Shown piece after piece: positions 28,744 through 37,269 of a stretch of 64,000 nt of DNA. The notes below the pieces were generated by a model. It searched no databases. It was not told the DNA's origin and saw only the letters and a list, made by a program, of their open reading frames with translations. The stretch covers positions 60,719-124,718 of the forward strand of contig JAVZNR010000005.1 in the NCBI GenBank assembly GCA_038882715.1, read 5' to 3'. Origin of the DNA: Candidatus Bathyarchaeia archaeon. GTDB lineage: Archaea; Thermoproteota; Bathyarchaeia; Bathyarchaeales; DTEX01. Both the position numbers and the translations under genes were made by a program. How positions within the stretch are numbered: position 1 is the first letter of the stretch; the number at the start of each line of letters is the position of its first letter.

Positions 28744-28772
28744 CGTAACACAAATTTTATATTTCGTAACAC
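28744..28772. promoter_or_regulatory. Shared divergent promoter with repeated CGTAACAC octamer
   Basis: The 70-base spacer between the two divergent membrane genes contains CGTAACAC at 28744-28751 and again at 28765-28772, a 21-base period (two helical turns), with AT-rich TATA-like boxes between and after them. This looks like a regulator binding site serving both directions. A strong GGAGGAGG ribosome-binding site precedes the plus-strand gene. Confidence 0.4.
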
Positions 28773-28801
28773 CAATATAAGCCTATTGGAGGAGGAAAAC
28801 C

Positions 28802-29098
28802 ATGTGGCTCATAATCTTAGCGTTTGCGGCCGCGATCGCTACAGTAATCTGGTACTCTAAGGCTGAGGAAGACAAATATATGCTTAAACTACTCTGCCTA
28901 ATTCTTTGGGGCGCAACGATAATGATTCTAGTAGACCGCGTAATAGGCTATCTGATGAATGGTGGAGAATTTTTTGAGTTAACGCTAGACGCGGCAGCCC
29001 TGGGCTTCACAATGCTGACGGCTGCGCTGATCGTCTGGGGGATATCCCTACTGGTTAAGAATCCGAAGAATGTGCTCCGCGGGAAGGCTGGAAAATAA
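28802..29098 (+). CDS. Small membrane protein, possible paralogue of its divergent neighbour
   Basis: Unrecognised 98-residue protein with three predicted membrane segments (about 1-16, 29-50 and 62-85) and a basic C-terminal tail. It shares the LWG and WGI blocks and general layout with the product of the divergent gene at 28366-28731. The strong ribosome-binding site (GGAGGAGG) 6-7 bases before the ATG suggests efficient translation. Confidence 0.6.
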   Translation: MWLIILAFAAAIATVIWYSKAEEDKYMLKLLCLILWGATIMILVDRVIGYLMNGGEFFELTLDAAALGFTMLTAALIVWGISLLVKNPKNVLRGKAGK

Positions 29099-29256
29099 TT
29101 TTGGTTTTCGCCGGGCAACAACCACAGCGTTTTTAGTGCTTTTCAGCATTCATGGTCTATTTAGTCTAGGTGTTCTAAAATCTAGATTAAAATAGTTCTC
29201 TGATTACAAGTATTTGCAAAGCGTCTCCTTTAAGGTGTGGATAGCGTTGAAATTAA

Positions 29257-30003
29257 ATGTTGGATGGTTTTTTTAGTAGAATCGTAGAATTCTTGCTTGC
29301 CCTGATAAACGTTGCCCCATCCCTAACAGTGATCATTAATCCGCTGTTCTTCATAATGTTTCTCCCAGTTGGAGCCTACGCCGTTTTAGCGTGGCCTTGG
29401 ACCATTCTCAAAGACCTTCCGGATCCGTTTCATCCGGGTGAAAGCCTATACTGGTTGACATACGCTATAAAGATTGATGAGGAAAACGTGCTTCTTCCAT
29501 CCCTTTTCAGGTGGGGTATAATAGACCTATCTCTCCTAGTAGCTGGCTCAGCGCTTTTCCTGACAGCCTTCATATCTTGGCTGATGAGCCTAAAGAGGGG
29601 CGGAGGCTTAATCACCAGCGGAGTCTACGGGGTTGTTAGGCATCCGCAGTACCTGGGGATTATTCTTCTAACGTTTGGGATAACCATCAGAGCGCTTAGA
29701 CCAGCATCCCTCATAGCGTGGATAGCCCTGCTAGTCGGATATCTGATTCTGGCGAGCCTAGAGGAGAAGCATTTGCTCGAAGTTTATGGTGAAAAATATG
29801 GAGAATACTCTAAGCGGACAGCGTTCATGGTGCCCTACATAAAACTTAATGTTCCAGGATGGCTCTCTCCGAGAAAACCCTACAGATACATGCTTCTCGT
29901 AGCTGTATGGGTTCTTTTAACAACTGCCATAATAATTGGCATGAGGAATATCGTCTTCGCACTAAGAAGCATATCCATTCTGGCGAAGCATATCTCCGCA
30001 TAA
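29257..30003 (+). CDS. Isoprenylcysteine/phospholipid methyltransferase-like membrane protein
   Basis: Integral membrane methyltransferase of the ICMT/PEMT superfamily. The SAM-binding signature appears as GVYGVVRHPQYLG (about residues 124-136), followed by EEKHLLEVYGEKYGEYSKRT, the family's C-terminal motif. Five or so membrane segments are predicted, including one after the motif near the C-terminus. Length 248 residues. The substrate could be a lipid or a protein thiol; nothing nearby decides. Confidence 0.8.
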   Translation: MLDGFFSRIVEFLLALINVAPSLTVIINPLFFIMFLPVGAYAVLAWPWTILKDLPDPFHPGESLYWLTYAIKIDEENVLLPSLFRWGIIDLSLLVAGSALFLTAFISWLMSLKRGGGLITSGVYGVVRHPQYLGIILLTFGITIRALRPASLIAWIALLVGYLILASLEEKHLLEVYGEKYGEYSKRTAFMVPYIKLNVPGWLSPRKPYRYMLLVAVWVLLTTAIIIGMRNIVFALRSISILAKHISA

Positions 30004-30054
30004 ATTAAGTTTAGCCGATAACTCTAGCCCTTATTAGCATCATCATTATCGGAG

Positions 30055-30096
30055 GATGCTCTCCAAGCCTTATAGAGCATCACGTATATTTATAGG
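30055..30096 (+). promoter_or_regulatory. Hairpin plus TATA box upstream of the tungstate transporter operon
   Basis: A perfect 8-bp inverted repeat, GATGCTCT (30055-30062) and AGAGCATC (30074-30081), with an 11-base loop is followed at once by the TATA-like GTATATTTATAGG. The ATG of tupA is about 40 bases further on. The hairpin could be an operator for a tungstate-responsive regulator or the end of the upstream transcript; position favours an operator, but this is inference. Confidence 0.4.
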
Positions 30097-30132
30097 CGCA
30101 TCAACTTATGCAATAAAACGCTAAAGCACGCG

Positions 30133-31068
30133 ATGTTTGAGATGAAAAAATTAACAAAGATTTTAATCGTCATAGCGCTGGCTACAGTTATAGTTGCCAT
30201 GATTATCTATGAGCATCATGTCGGTTCTCGGAAACCAATAGTTGTGTTGGTAACCACAACCAGCACCTATGATTCAGGGCTACTGGACTACTTAATTCCT
30301 TTCTTTGAGGAGAAATACGGCATTGAAGTTCGCGTCCTCCCAATGGGCAGCGGCCAAGCCATAGAGGTCGCCAAGAGGGGTGACGCCGACATAGTTTTAG
30401 TGCATTCAAGGCAGCTCGAGCTCGAGTTCATGGATAGCGGCTACGGGATCCACAGGGTTGGCGTAATGTATAACGACTTCATAATAATTGGCCCTCTAGA
30501 AGACCCCGCAGGGGTAGATGGTTTAGAAAATGCTACTGAAGCCTTCCATAGAATCGCGCTTAAGGGCGCTGAGGGAAAAGCAGTTTTCATATCACGTGCA
30601 GATAGATCGGGTACTCACATGCTGGAGCTGAGCATATGGGAGAGACTCAGGGTGGCGCCTTCAAGCAGGACGCAGACATGGTACATGGAGGCTGGAGCCA
30701 GCATGGGCGCTGTGCTGCGTATGGCTAACGAGATAGGAGCCTATACGTTGACCGATAGGGCTACATGGCTATCCTTTAAGAAGGAGCTATTGAATTTGAG
30801 GGTTCTGGTTCAAGGCGACCTGATGCTTCTAAACCCGTACGCAATAATTCTAGTTAACCCAGAAAAACATCCCCATAGAAATTATAGGGGGGCGCTTATC
30901 TTAGCTAAATGGGTGACATCTGAGGAAGGTCAAAACCTAATTGCAAACTTTAAGAAGGAAGGTGAGACGCTGTTTCACCCAATAGCGCGCGACTTCAATA
31001 AAGCCAATAAGCTGGGTTTCCCGGATCAAGAGAGGGAGATAGCGTGGTATGACTCCCAAAATCCCTAA
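30133..31068 (+). CDS. tupA: Tungstate ABC transporter, substrate-binding protein (TupA-like)
   Basis: Extracellular binding protein for tungstate (or another oxyanion) of the TupA family. The mature N-terminus has the oxyanion-binding LVTTTSTYDSGLLD block (about residues 37-50), and the second binding loop SRADRSGTHMLE follows near 155. An uncleaved or lipid-free anchor spans about residues 10-26. The context of permease and ATPase genes directly downstream makes the role secure. Length 311 residues. An internal ATG at 30142 is an alternative start. Confidence 0.92.
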   Translation: MFEMKKLTKILIVIALATVIVAMIIYEHHVGSRKPIVVLVTTTSTYDSGLLDYLIPFFEEKYGIEVRVLPMGSGQAIEVAKRGDADIVLVHSRQLELEFMDSGYGIHRVGVMYNDFIIIGPLEDPAGVDGLENATEAFHRIALKGAEGKAVFISRADRSGTHMLELSIWERLRVAPSSRTQTWYMEAGASMGAVLRMANEIGAYTLTDRATWLSFKKELLNLRVLVQGDLMLLNPYAIILVNPEKHPHRNYRGALILAKWVTSEEGQNLIANFKKEGETLFHPIARDFNKANKLGFPDQEREIAWYDSQNP

Positions 31069-31130
31069 AATAAACTCTTATTCATTTTAACCTAGTAAAG
31101 CGAATCAAAAATATGGGGCTGGTGGCTATT

Positions 31131-31817
31131 ATGGTTAATGAGGTGTTTTGGGAGGAGGTTCTCAATATAATTTTGCTTTCCCTGAGGGTTTCAGGCATAT
31201 CAGTCCTGATGGGCGCGCTGATAGGTATACCGGTCGGCGCTATCCTCGGCCTTAAGCAATTTAAGGGTAAACATGCGTTAATGCGCTTCATGGACATTGC
31301 ATTGAGAAGCGCTATAAACACTTTTATGGGTTTGCCGCCAGTCGTCGTCGGTCTTCTAGTTTATCTTCTATTGACTGCGTCTGGGCCGTTTGGGTGGCTT
31401 GGATTACTATATACGCCGATAGCGATGATAATAACGCAGCTAATAGAGGTTGTTCCCATAATTGTTGGGTTAACCATGTCGGCTGTCGCTAACGTCGAGA
31501 GACCTATTAGGGAGAGAGCCTTATCGCTCGGCGCATCTGAAGCTCAGGCGGTATGGCTTATTTTAAGGGAGGCTCGCATGGGGGTCTTAACCTCAATTAT
31601 AACGGCTTTCGGCGCAGCGATATCGGAGGTTGGCGGCATAATTATCACTGGAGGAAACATCAGGTGGTGGACGCGGACGCTGACGACGGCCATTGTTGTT
31701 GAGACAGAGCTAGGCAACTTTACTATGGCGCTTACCCTCGGCGCGATCCTGCTATCCATAGCGTTCATAATAAATTTGGCATTAACGATGATTCAGCTTA
31801 AAGGAGAGAGGCGATAG
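31131..31817 (+). CDS. tupB: Tungstate ABC transporter, permease (TupB-like)
   Basis: Membrane permease with about five to six transmembrane segments. The EAA loop that contacts the ATPase is seen as RERALSLGASEAQAVWLILREA (about residues 125-146). The ATG at 31131 is favoured over the ATG at 31113, because GGTGG lies 6 bases before it. The TupB family length is about 230 residues. It abuts tupC directly. Confidence 0.9.
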   Translation: MVNEVFWEEVLNIILLSLRVSGISVLMGALIGIPVGAILGLKQFKGKHALMRFMDIALRSAINTFMGLPPVVVGLLVYLLLTASGPFGWLGLLYTPIAMIITQLIEVVPIIVGLTMSAVANVERPIRERALSLGASEAQAVWLILREARMGVLTSIITAFGAAISEVGGIIITGGNIRWWTRTLTTAIVVETELGNFTMALTLGAILLSIAFIINLALTMIQLKGERR

Positions 31818-32885
31818 TTGGCGACGGTTGAAGTAGAGCATCTGTTCAAAGAGTATTCTGGAAGGCAAGTTTTGAAAGATTTAAATTTCACCGTCGATGA
31901 CGGAGAATTCTTCATTCTCGTGGGGCCTAACGGCGCTGGGAAAACAACTCTTCTCAGGATTCTTGATCTGCTTGAGGAGCCTACGAGCGGCAGGGTTTTC
32001 TTTAAAGGTCAACCTGTAGATTACTCGTCGAAAAATAGGGTTGCTATACGCAGAAGAATAGGTATGGTTTTTCAGCAAACAGTTCTCTTTAACACGAGCG
32101 TCTACGAGAATGTGGCTTACCCGCTGAAAATTAGAGGCTTAAGTGAACACGACGTTAGGCGGAGAGTTAGGGAGGCGCTTAAATTGGTTCAGATGGATGG
32201 GCTTGAAAGCAAAAACGCTTTAGGTTTGTCAGGTGGGGAGGCTCAGAGAGTGGCTATAGCCCAAGCGTTGGTGATAGAGCCTGAGCTCCTCCTTCTAGAT
32301 GAACCTACAGCGAATCTCGATCCGAGAAACATCTCGATAATTGAGGAGATACTATCCTACGTTAATAGGGAAAAGCGGGCAACAATAATCATGACGACGC
32401 ATAACATGCTCCAAGCGGAAAATCTGGCGCAGAGAGTAGCATTCCTGAATGAAGGAAGGATAGAGGCTATAGGAACATTTCAGGAAGTCTTCAGTAAGCC
32501 GTCAAAGCGCATTAGGAGCTTCACTAGATTAGAGAACATCTTTTATGGTTTTTCGAAGATAACTGATGATGGAACATCCATTATAGATGTTGGCGACGGC
32601 TTACGGATTGAAGCCGTAGCTAGAAAGACCGGGAATGTAGTGTTGCATGTGCCCCCCGAAGACATTATTCTGTCAACTCATCCCATAATTTCAAGCGCAA
32701 GAAACATGTTTGAAGGCAGAGTTACACAAATATCCGATGTAGATTATGCGGTAAAGCTGAAAGTTAATGTTGGAGCGAAAAGCTTCGTGGTTCAAATAAC
32801 CAAGCGATCATTTAATGAAATGAAACTCAGCATAGGCGCAAAGGTATACATAGCGTTTAAAGCCTCGTCGGTTCAAGTCACTTAA
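31818..32885 (+). CDS. tupC: Tungstate ABC transporter, ATP-binding protein (TupC-like)
   Basis: ATPase of the tungstate importer. Walker A GPNGAGKTTL (about residues 36-45), Q-loop MVFQQT, signature LSGGEAQRVAIAQ and Walker B LLLLDEPTANLD are all present. The C-terminal 120 residues look like a MOP/TOBE-type oxyanion-binding module that may give feedback inhibition, as known in related molybdate and tungstate ATPases. Starts with TTG immediately after tupB. Confidence 0.9.
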   Translation: MATVEVEHLFKEYSGRQVLKDLNFTVDDGEFFILVGPNGAGKTTLLRILDLLEEPTSGRVFFKGQPVDYSSKNRVAIRRRIGMVFQQTVLFNTSVYENVAYPLKIRGLSEHDVRRRVREALKLVQMDGLESKNALGLSGGEAQRVAIAQALVIEPELLLLDEPTANLDPRNISIIEEILSYVNREKRATIIMTTHNMLQAENLAQRVAFLNEGRIEAIGTFQEVFSKPSKRIRSFTRLENIFYGFSKITDDGTSIIDVGDGLRIEAVARKTGNVVLHVPPEDIILSTHPIISSARNMFEGRVTQISDVDYAVKLKVNVGAKSFVVQITKRSFNEMKLSIGAKVYIAFKASSVQVT

Positions 32886-32926
32886 GAACCTAAAAGACGG
32901 AAAAACCGAATTTTTGATTTGAAATG

Positions 32927-34162
32927 TTATTTTGATTGAACATCAGATAAAAGTCTTAATGATTCATCTATAAGCCTCTCTCCGGTGCCCTTTTCAACTA
33001 TACATATTGGAAAAGTTGCCTCGTATCCGCCCTCTTCATAGTCTCTCTCAGTTGGGATGTAGCCAAAGTAGCCGTTACAGTATCCGGCTACGAGCGTATT
33101 TTTGAAGGGAGAACCCTCTTTTATCTTCAACCCTATTTCTACGAGTACTTCGCTTGGAAGCATCACGATGGCTGTGCTGTCAGATAACGCTAGAACAGTT
33201 ATTGGGAGGTCTAAGTATTCAATATCTTTAAACCTCTCTAAAACGCGAATTTTAGCCTCAACCATGTAACGCTGATATGCGCTTGAAGATTCTTTAGATC
33301 TCTCTAGAGCCTCAAGCTCCCGCCTAGCATCCTCAATCGTTAAAGGTTTCCAAATCCTAGCCTTAACAATAGATTTCTTCACTCTCAAGATGGGTTTCTC
33401 AGGCGCGGATATCTCAGCGGTCTTAACGGCTTCACACGCAAGGGTGCGCCCCATCCACTCCACGTCTTCAAAAGTCCCAATGCTCCTATCATACACCCTC
33501 GTTAAATCCGTCTTATATGTGAGCGGATTTATGTCACCACATGTGCCGTTTAGGAATATGGGGAAGCCTCCTGTGAGAATTTTCACGTAGTGGTTTAAGG
33601 CGCCGGGGTAGTCGGCACTTATCTGAAGATTATTACGTCCCATAACAACGGCGTGGCACGTAAAGTTGACTAGCAATGCTTTATAGGCTGAGCCGTGTTT
33701 GAAGGAAACCACGTGAATTTTAGGGTCTATTAAGCCAGACTCCGGTTTTCTCCTGTTTACGGTAATGCCGTTTACTGAGCCTATACCAGAGTAGAGTTGA
33801 GCTTCTTCGGCTCTTCTGCCAGCCATATAAGCAGTTCCAGCAGCTATTCTAGCGAAGTATCTGCTAAGCTCGTAATCGAGCTCCGGGCCAGCGTGAGTAT
33901 GAGTGGCAGCTATCGTAACTCTATCCTCATCCATGTTTAACATTTTAGATGTTAGGTTCCGAAAATGTTCTAAGAGTTCAGAATTTATTCCAATAACGTC
34001 TAAGACAATTATTGCGAAAACTTCATTCCCATCTTCAAAATATAGAGCGCGGCACATGAGATCATCGTGAACACCTTCAGACGGCTGAACTCTAGATGCG
34101 TAACCTGAGAGGTGAACGCCAACTGGGGGAGTAATAATAGATGATGCGCATCCAATCTTCAT
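32927..34162 (-). CDS. Neutral ceramidase-superfamily hydrolase-like protein
   Basis: Protein of 411 residues with the N-terminal domain of neutral/alkaline ceramidases: SIITPPVGVHLSGYASR at the start, the zinc-binding ATHTHAGPE block (about residues 85-93), and GTCGDINP later. In true ceramidases the corresponding GDxSP motif holds the catalytic Ser; here that position is Asn, so ceramide hydrolysis is unlikely. The C-terminal beta-sandwich domain of eukaryotic enzymes is absent. Probably a hydrolase of unknown substrate. No signal peptide is seen. Confidence 0.75.
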   Translation of the reverse strand: MKIGCASSIITPPVGVHLSGYASRVQPSEGVHDDLMCRALYFEDGNEVFAIIVLDVIGINSELLEHFRNLTSKMLNMDEDRVTIAATHTHAGPELDYELSRYFARIAAGTAYMAGRRAEEAQLYSGIGSVNGITVNRRKPESGLIDPKIHVVSFKHGSAYKALLVNFTCHAVVMGRNNLQISADYPGALNHYVKILTGGFPIFLNGTCGDINPLTYKTDLTRVYDRSIGTFEDVEWMGRTLACEAVKTAEISAPEKPILRVKKSIVKARIWKPLTIEDARRELEALERSKESSSAYQRYMVEAKIRVLERFKDIEYLDLPITVLALSDSTAIVMLPSEVLVEIGLKIKEGSPFKNTLVAGYCNGYFGYIPTERDYEEGGYEATFPICIVEKGTGERLIDESLRLLSDVQSK

Positions 34163-34293
34163 TTAAAACGCCCAATGAACAAATACTTCATTAAAATATT
34201 TATCTCTTCTGAGAAGGGGGCTTAGCGAAAAGTTTCATTTATGCTATAAACTTGTATATTAATGAATTAAGTTTAAGTGTGGGGTGATGGCGC

Positions 34294-35316
34294 CTGGGGA
34301 GGTTTAAGGTCGCTATAACAGATTCAGGTTATGAGTCGCATGAGATTGAGGAGGCTGTTCTATCTAGGGTAGGCGCTGAGCTCGTTAGGTTTCAGTGTAA
34401 AAGCGAGGAGGAAGTCGTCGAGTATTGTAGCGATGCGGATGCGCTGCTGAACACTTATGCTCCGATCACTAGGAGAGTTATTGAAAATCTTCGGAGGGTT
34501 AAGGTGATAGTGCGCTACGGTATTGGGGTCGACAATATAGATCTTGAGGCGGCTACCGAGAAGGGCGTATTTGTCGCCAACGTCATATACGATGTCACCG
34601 ATATCGCTGATCATGCTGTCGGATTGATTCTCTCGCTTCTGAGGAAAATACCGTTAGCGGATCGAAGCGTTAAAGATGGGTTTTGGGATTGGAGGGTTAC
34701 GCGTCCAATATCGCGCTTAAAGGGGAGGACTGTTGGCATAATAGGTTTTGGCAGGATTGGGAGAAAGGTGGCCCAGAGATTAGGGGGCTTCGAGGTTAAA
34801 ATAGTATCCTATGACCCCTATGTTCCAGAAAACTTGTTCGCCGAATATCGGGTTGAAAAAGTTGATTTCGAGACGCTAATTAGGGAGTCAGACATAATTA
34901 CTGTGCATGTCCCTCTAACGAGAGAGACTAGGCATATGATAGGTGAAAAAGAGTTTAGAAGCATGAAGCGAGAGGCGATCATAATTAACACATCTAGGGG
35001 AGGCGTCATCGATGAGCAGGCTCTTTATAAAGCCCTGAAGGAGGGCCGGATAGCTGGCGCTGGGCTGGATGTGCTGGAGAAGGAGCCGCCTGAAAAAGAT
35101 AATCCGCTTCTTAAGCTAGATAACGTGATAATAACACCGCACATGGCTTGGTACTCAAATGAATCCTTAGATGAAATTCGGAGAATGGCGGCTGAAGAGG
35201 TTGCTAGGGTTTTAAGCGGGCAAATACCCGTTAACCTAGTAAACAAAGATGTGCTTAAAAAATTGCAGAGTGAAGGGATGAGTAATGTTGGGCGCTTCAT
35301 TCAGCAACCATCATAA
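34294..35316 (+). CDS. D-2-hydroxyacid dehydrogenase (SerA/CtBP-like), CTG start
   Basis: NAD-dependent 2-hydroxyacid dehydrogenase. The GFGRIGRKVAQRL nucleotide-binding motif, the catalytic Arg in NTSRGGVIDE, Glu in LEKEPPE and His in TPHMAWYS are present. The substrate could be 3-phosphoglycerate or another hydroxyacid. The coding frame is clear from 34303 (FKVAITDSGYES), but it has no ATG, GTG or TTG before 34504, which would cut 70 conserved residues. GGGGTGAT lies 6-7 bases before a CTG at 34294, so CTG is taken as the start. The nearby ATG at 34287 runs into a stop after six codons. Confidence 0.82.
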   Translation: MGRFKVAITDSGYESHEIEEAVLSRVGAELVRFQCKSEEEVVEYCSDADALLNTYAPITRRVIENLRRVKVIVRYGIGVDNIDLEAATEKGVFVANVIYDVTDIADHAVGLILSLLRKIPLADRSVKDGFWDWRVTRPISRLKGRTVGIIGFGRIGRKVAQRLGGFEVKIVSYDPYVPENLFAEYRVEKVDFETLIRESDIITVHVPLTRETRHMIGEKEFRSMKREAIIINTSRGGVIDEQALYKALKEGRIAGAGLDVLEKEPPEKDNPLLKLDNVIITPHMAWYSNESLDEIRRMAAEEVARVLSGQIPVNLVNKDVLKKLQSEGMSNVGRFIQQPS

Positions 35317-35368
35317 GCATACGATTAATATTTAATGATGTGTAATGTGTAGTGATGGGTGAAGCTGG

Positions 35369-36112
35369 CTGGTAGAGTTTGAGTCTAAGTCCAGCAGGAT
35401 TTTAAAGATTACCGCCGATCACATCATTGTCTTTGATGATTTTAGAAACGTTAATTTAAAGGAGAAAGCGGATTTAATCTTCGCCGACCCGCCGTTTGGT
35501 ATAGAGTTTAAGGGTAATCTCGCCACATATAATAGGGCTCCTGACGCTCTCTCCTACATCGAGGTTCCTAGAGAGGAGTACCCCAAGTTCATTAGGGAGC
35601 TTGTCGAATGGTGTTATAAAGCCCTAAAGCCTAATGGAAGCATGTGGCTCCTCTCAGGCTGGAATAACCTTAGACATGTCTTAGACGCCGTCGAAGATAC
35701 CGGCTTCATCCAATTAAACCACATTATCTGGAAATATCAGTTCGGCGTATTCACTAAAAAGAAGTTTGTCACATCCCATTACCACCTGCTGCTATTGGTT
35801 AAAAACGAAGAAGAGTACACGTTCAATAAGCCTGAACACTATCCGGAAGACGTGTGGATAATTAAGAGACCGTATCACCGCGGCGAAGAGACGGCTGGAA
35901 ACGAGCTTCCAGATCAACTGGTTGAAAGATGCGTCGCAACATCATCTAATCCAGGCGATTTAGTGGTGGATCCGGTCCTCGGCTCCGGAACAACAATGCA
36001 TGTATGCCTAAAGCTCAACAGGAGATGCTTAGGGATAGAGATAAACCCGCACCTCGAAAAGAGGATAAGGGAAAAGCTAAGAGCGTGGCTTGAGCATACA
36101 AGTCGCCCTTAA
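35369..36112 (+). CDS. DNA methyltransferase (N4/N6 type), orphan, CTG start
   Basis: SAM-dependent DNA amino-methyltransferase. Motif IV is seen as FADPPFGIEF, and motif I as DPVLGSGTTMHVCLKLNRRCLGIEI near the C-terminus, the order of beta-class enzymes. No restriction endonuclease is adjacent, so it is an orphan, perhaps for epigenetic marking. As in the preceding gene, the frame has no ATG/GTG/TTG ahead of motif IV; the first in-frame ATG (35642) would remove it. A CTG at 35369 with GGGTGA 7 bases upstream is taken as the start. The ATG at 35355 is out of frame and stops after six codons. Confidence 0.8.
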   Translation: MVEFESKSSRILKITADHIIVFDDFRNVNLKEKADLIFADPPFGIEFKGNLATYNRAPDALSYIEVPREEYPKFIRELVEWCYKALKPNGSMWLLSGWNNLRHVLDAVEDTGFIQLNHIIWKYQFGVFTKKKFVTSHYHLLLLVKNEEEYTFNKPEHYPEDVWIIKRPYHRGEETAGNELPDQLVERCVATSSNPGDLVVDPVLGSGTTMHVCLKLNRRCLGIEINPHLEKRIREKLRAWLEHTSRP

Positions 36113-36477
36113 TGCCAACCAGACAAAGCCCTTCTACACTTAAAAAAAGGCCGTTTCCATGGAAAGGTTTAGAACCCGCGCCACTTAAACCTGTTTTTGC
36201 ACCTCCGTAAGTTGGCGAGATCTCTGAGTTTTTCCGTCATAAGCCGGCTCCCTTTGATCCATAACTTAGAAAAACTTTACAATCTACTATTGAAGTACGC
36301 TGTTCCTTCCCTTGTAAGGTTTCCAGGGGATCCGTCTTGATCCGGGTTAAAAAGCAGAGTCAGAGCGGTTCAAAAAGCAAATTTTCTCGGAGCAGTCTAT
36401 AACAGCGTATGTGAAGATCCTACGAATTAAATGATATTCAGGAAGCGCAAATAGAAGAGTGGACGGAGAACGCGGAA
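36113..36477. other. Gene-free stretch left of the candidate attachment site
   Basis: No convincing gene. It contains a perfect 12-bp palindrome, TTTCCATGGAAA, near 36155, and short minus-strand open stretches that may be relics of a lost gene but cannot be assigned. It is interpreted as chromosome or element edge. Confidence 0.3.
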
Positions 36478-36491
36478 TGGTGGACGGGGAG
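36478..36491 (-). repeat. Candidate distal attachment site (copy of the tRNA-Ala 3' end)
   Basis: On the minus strand this reads CTCCCCGTCCACCA, an exact 14-base match to the last 14 bases of the tRNA-Ala gene at 54513-54590, including its CCA, and in the same orientation. Five further matching bases (GAGGG) lie immediately beyond if a 9-base gap is allowed. It is where the displaced tRNA end should lie after integration. A chance match of 14 bases in 64 kb is unlikely, but the repeat is short. Confidence 0.55.
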
Positions 36492-36747
36492 CCCTCTATC
36501 ACTTTGGGTTCGAATTACTTCCCCACTAGATTTATCTTTTTTCATGGATGGATCTCGCCCCATCATGTTAATCATATACTATCCTTTTGACGCTAATACT
36601 TATAGATTGCTGTTTCCTGCCAGAGAAGATTTCTTATAATACTTTTGTTCCTTTTAGCGTTCGACGCCTTTTAGACAAAGCTACAGTTAGCGGTTTTATC
36701 AGACCGTGTTTCATTAAATGAAAATTCTAATGACTGCTTTTTAATAA

Positions 36748-36778
36748 AATTTATAAACTCAAAACAATGTTTTGAGTT
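36748..36778 (+). promoter_or_regulatory. TATA box overlapped by a perfect inverted repeat (operator-like)
   Basis: TTTATAAA at about 36750-36757 is followed by AACTCAAAAC (36756-36765), a 3-base spacer AAT, and GTTTTGAGTT (36769-36778), a perfect 10-bp inverted repeat. It lies about 40 bases before the first gene of the candidate element. A dimeric repressor bound here would block TBP, so it looks like an operator controlling that gene. Confidence 0.5.
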
Positions 36779-36815
36779 ATAGACCTCCATCTTCAGGTCA
36801 TGAAGTGTGGGGGCT

Positions 36816-37217
36816 ATGTTGAGTTTAGACTCGCGTTATTTGGCTCGTGTCAGGCTTGAGGCTATGCGGAGGCATGTTTGGTTTAAGGCGCTTTCCAGTC
36901 TTGAGAGGGGCTTGGTGGATTTTGTGATCAGGGTTGTTGATAGGCCTAGGAGCCCAAGGCTGATTGAGAGCCTAGCTAGAATAGTTATTAAGGTTAAGAT
37001 GGCTATGATGAGCCCATTGAGACGGCTTATGGAGGAGATTGGTAGGCCGCTGGCCAAAAGGATTAGCACTATAGCCCTAAAATGGGGGAACAAGAACGCT
37101 GTGGAATGGGCTGAGGATAAAGGCTTCATGAGATACCTCACAATAGTGGACATGAATAATATTCCCGGATTTCGATTAAGCGAATCTCTACTAATGAATC
37201 AGCAAACTGCCATATGA
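36816..37217 (+). CDS. Conserved-looking hypothetical protein
   Basis: Basic, helical 133-residue protein starting MLSLDSRYLARVRLEAMRR. No catalytic motif or membrane segment is recognised. The ATG at 36816 follows GTGGGGG and is preferred to the GTG at 36807. It is the first gene within the candidate element and is preceded by the operator-like palindrome. The next gene, on the same strand, encodes a small membrane protein, so the two may form one transcript. Confidence 0.55.
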   Translation: MLSLDSRYLARVRLEAMRRHVWFKALSSLERGLVDFVIRVVDRPRSPRLIESLARIVIKVKMAMMSPLRRLMEEIGRPLAKRISTIALKWGNKNAVEWAEDKGFMRYLTIVDMNNIPGFRLSESLLMNQQTAI

Positions 37218-37269
37218 GAAGTTTTAAATTTGGGATGTTCTTCAAATTTGTATCGTTTACTGGTGATCC

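Noticed and set aside
36148..36165. Perfect palindrome TTTCCATGGAAA.
   Set aside because: A single 12-bp palindrome in a gene-free region with no nearby promoter; chance is a sufficient explanation.
36500..36525. GGGTTCGAATT resembles a tRNA T-loop on the plus strand next to the candidate attachment site.
   Set aside because: No matching T stem, anticodon arm or acceptor can be folded around it.
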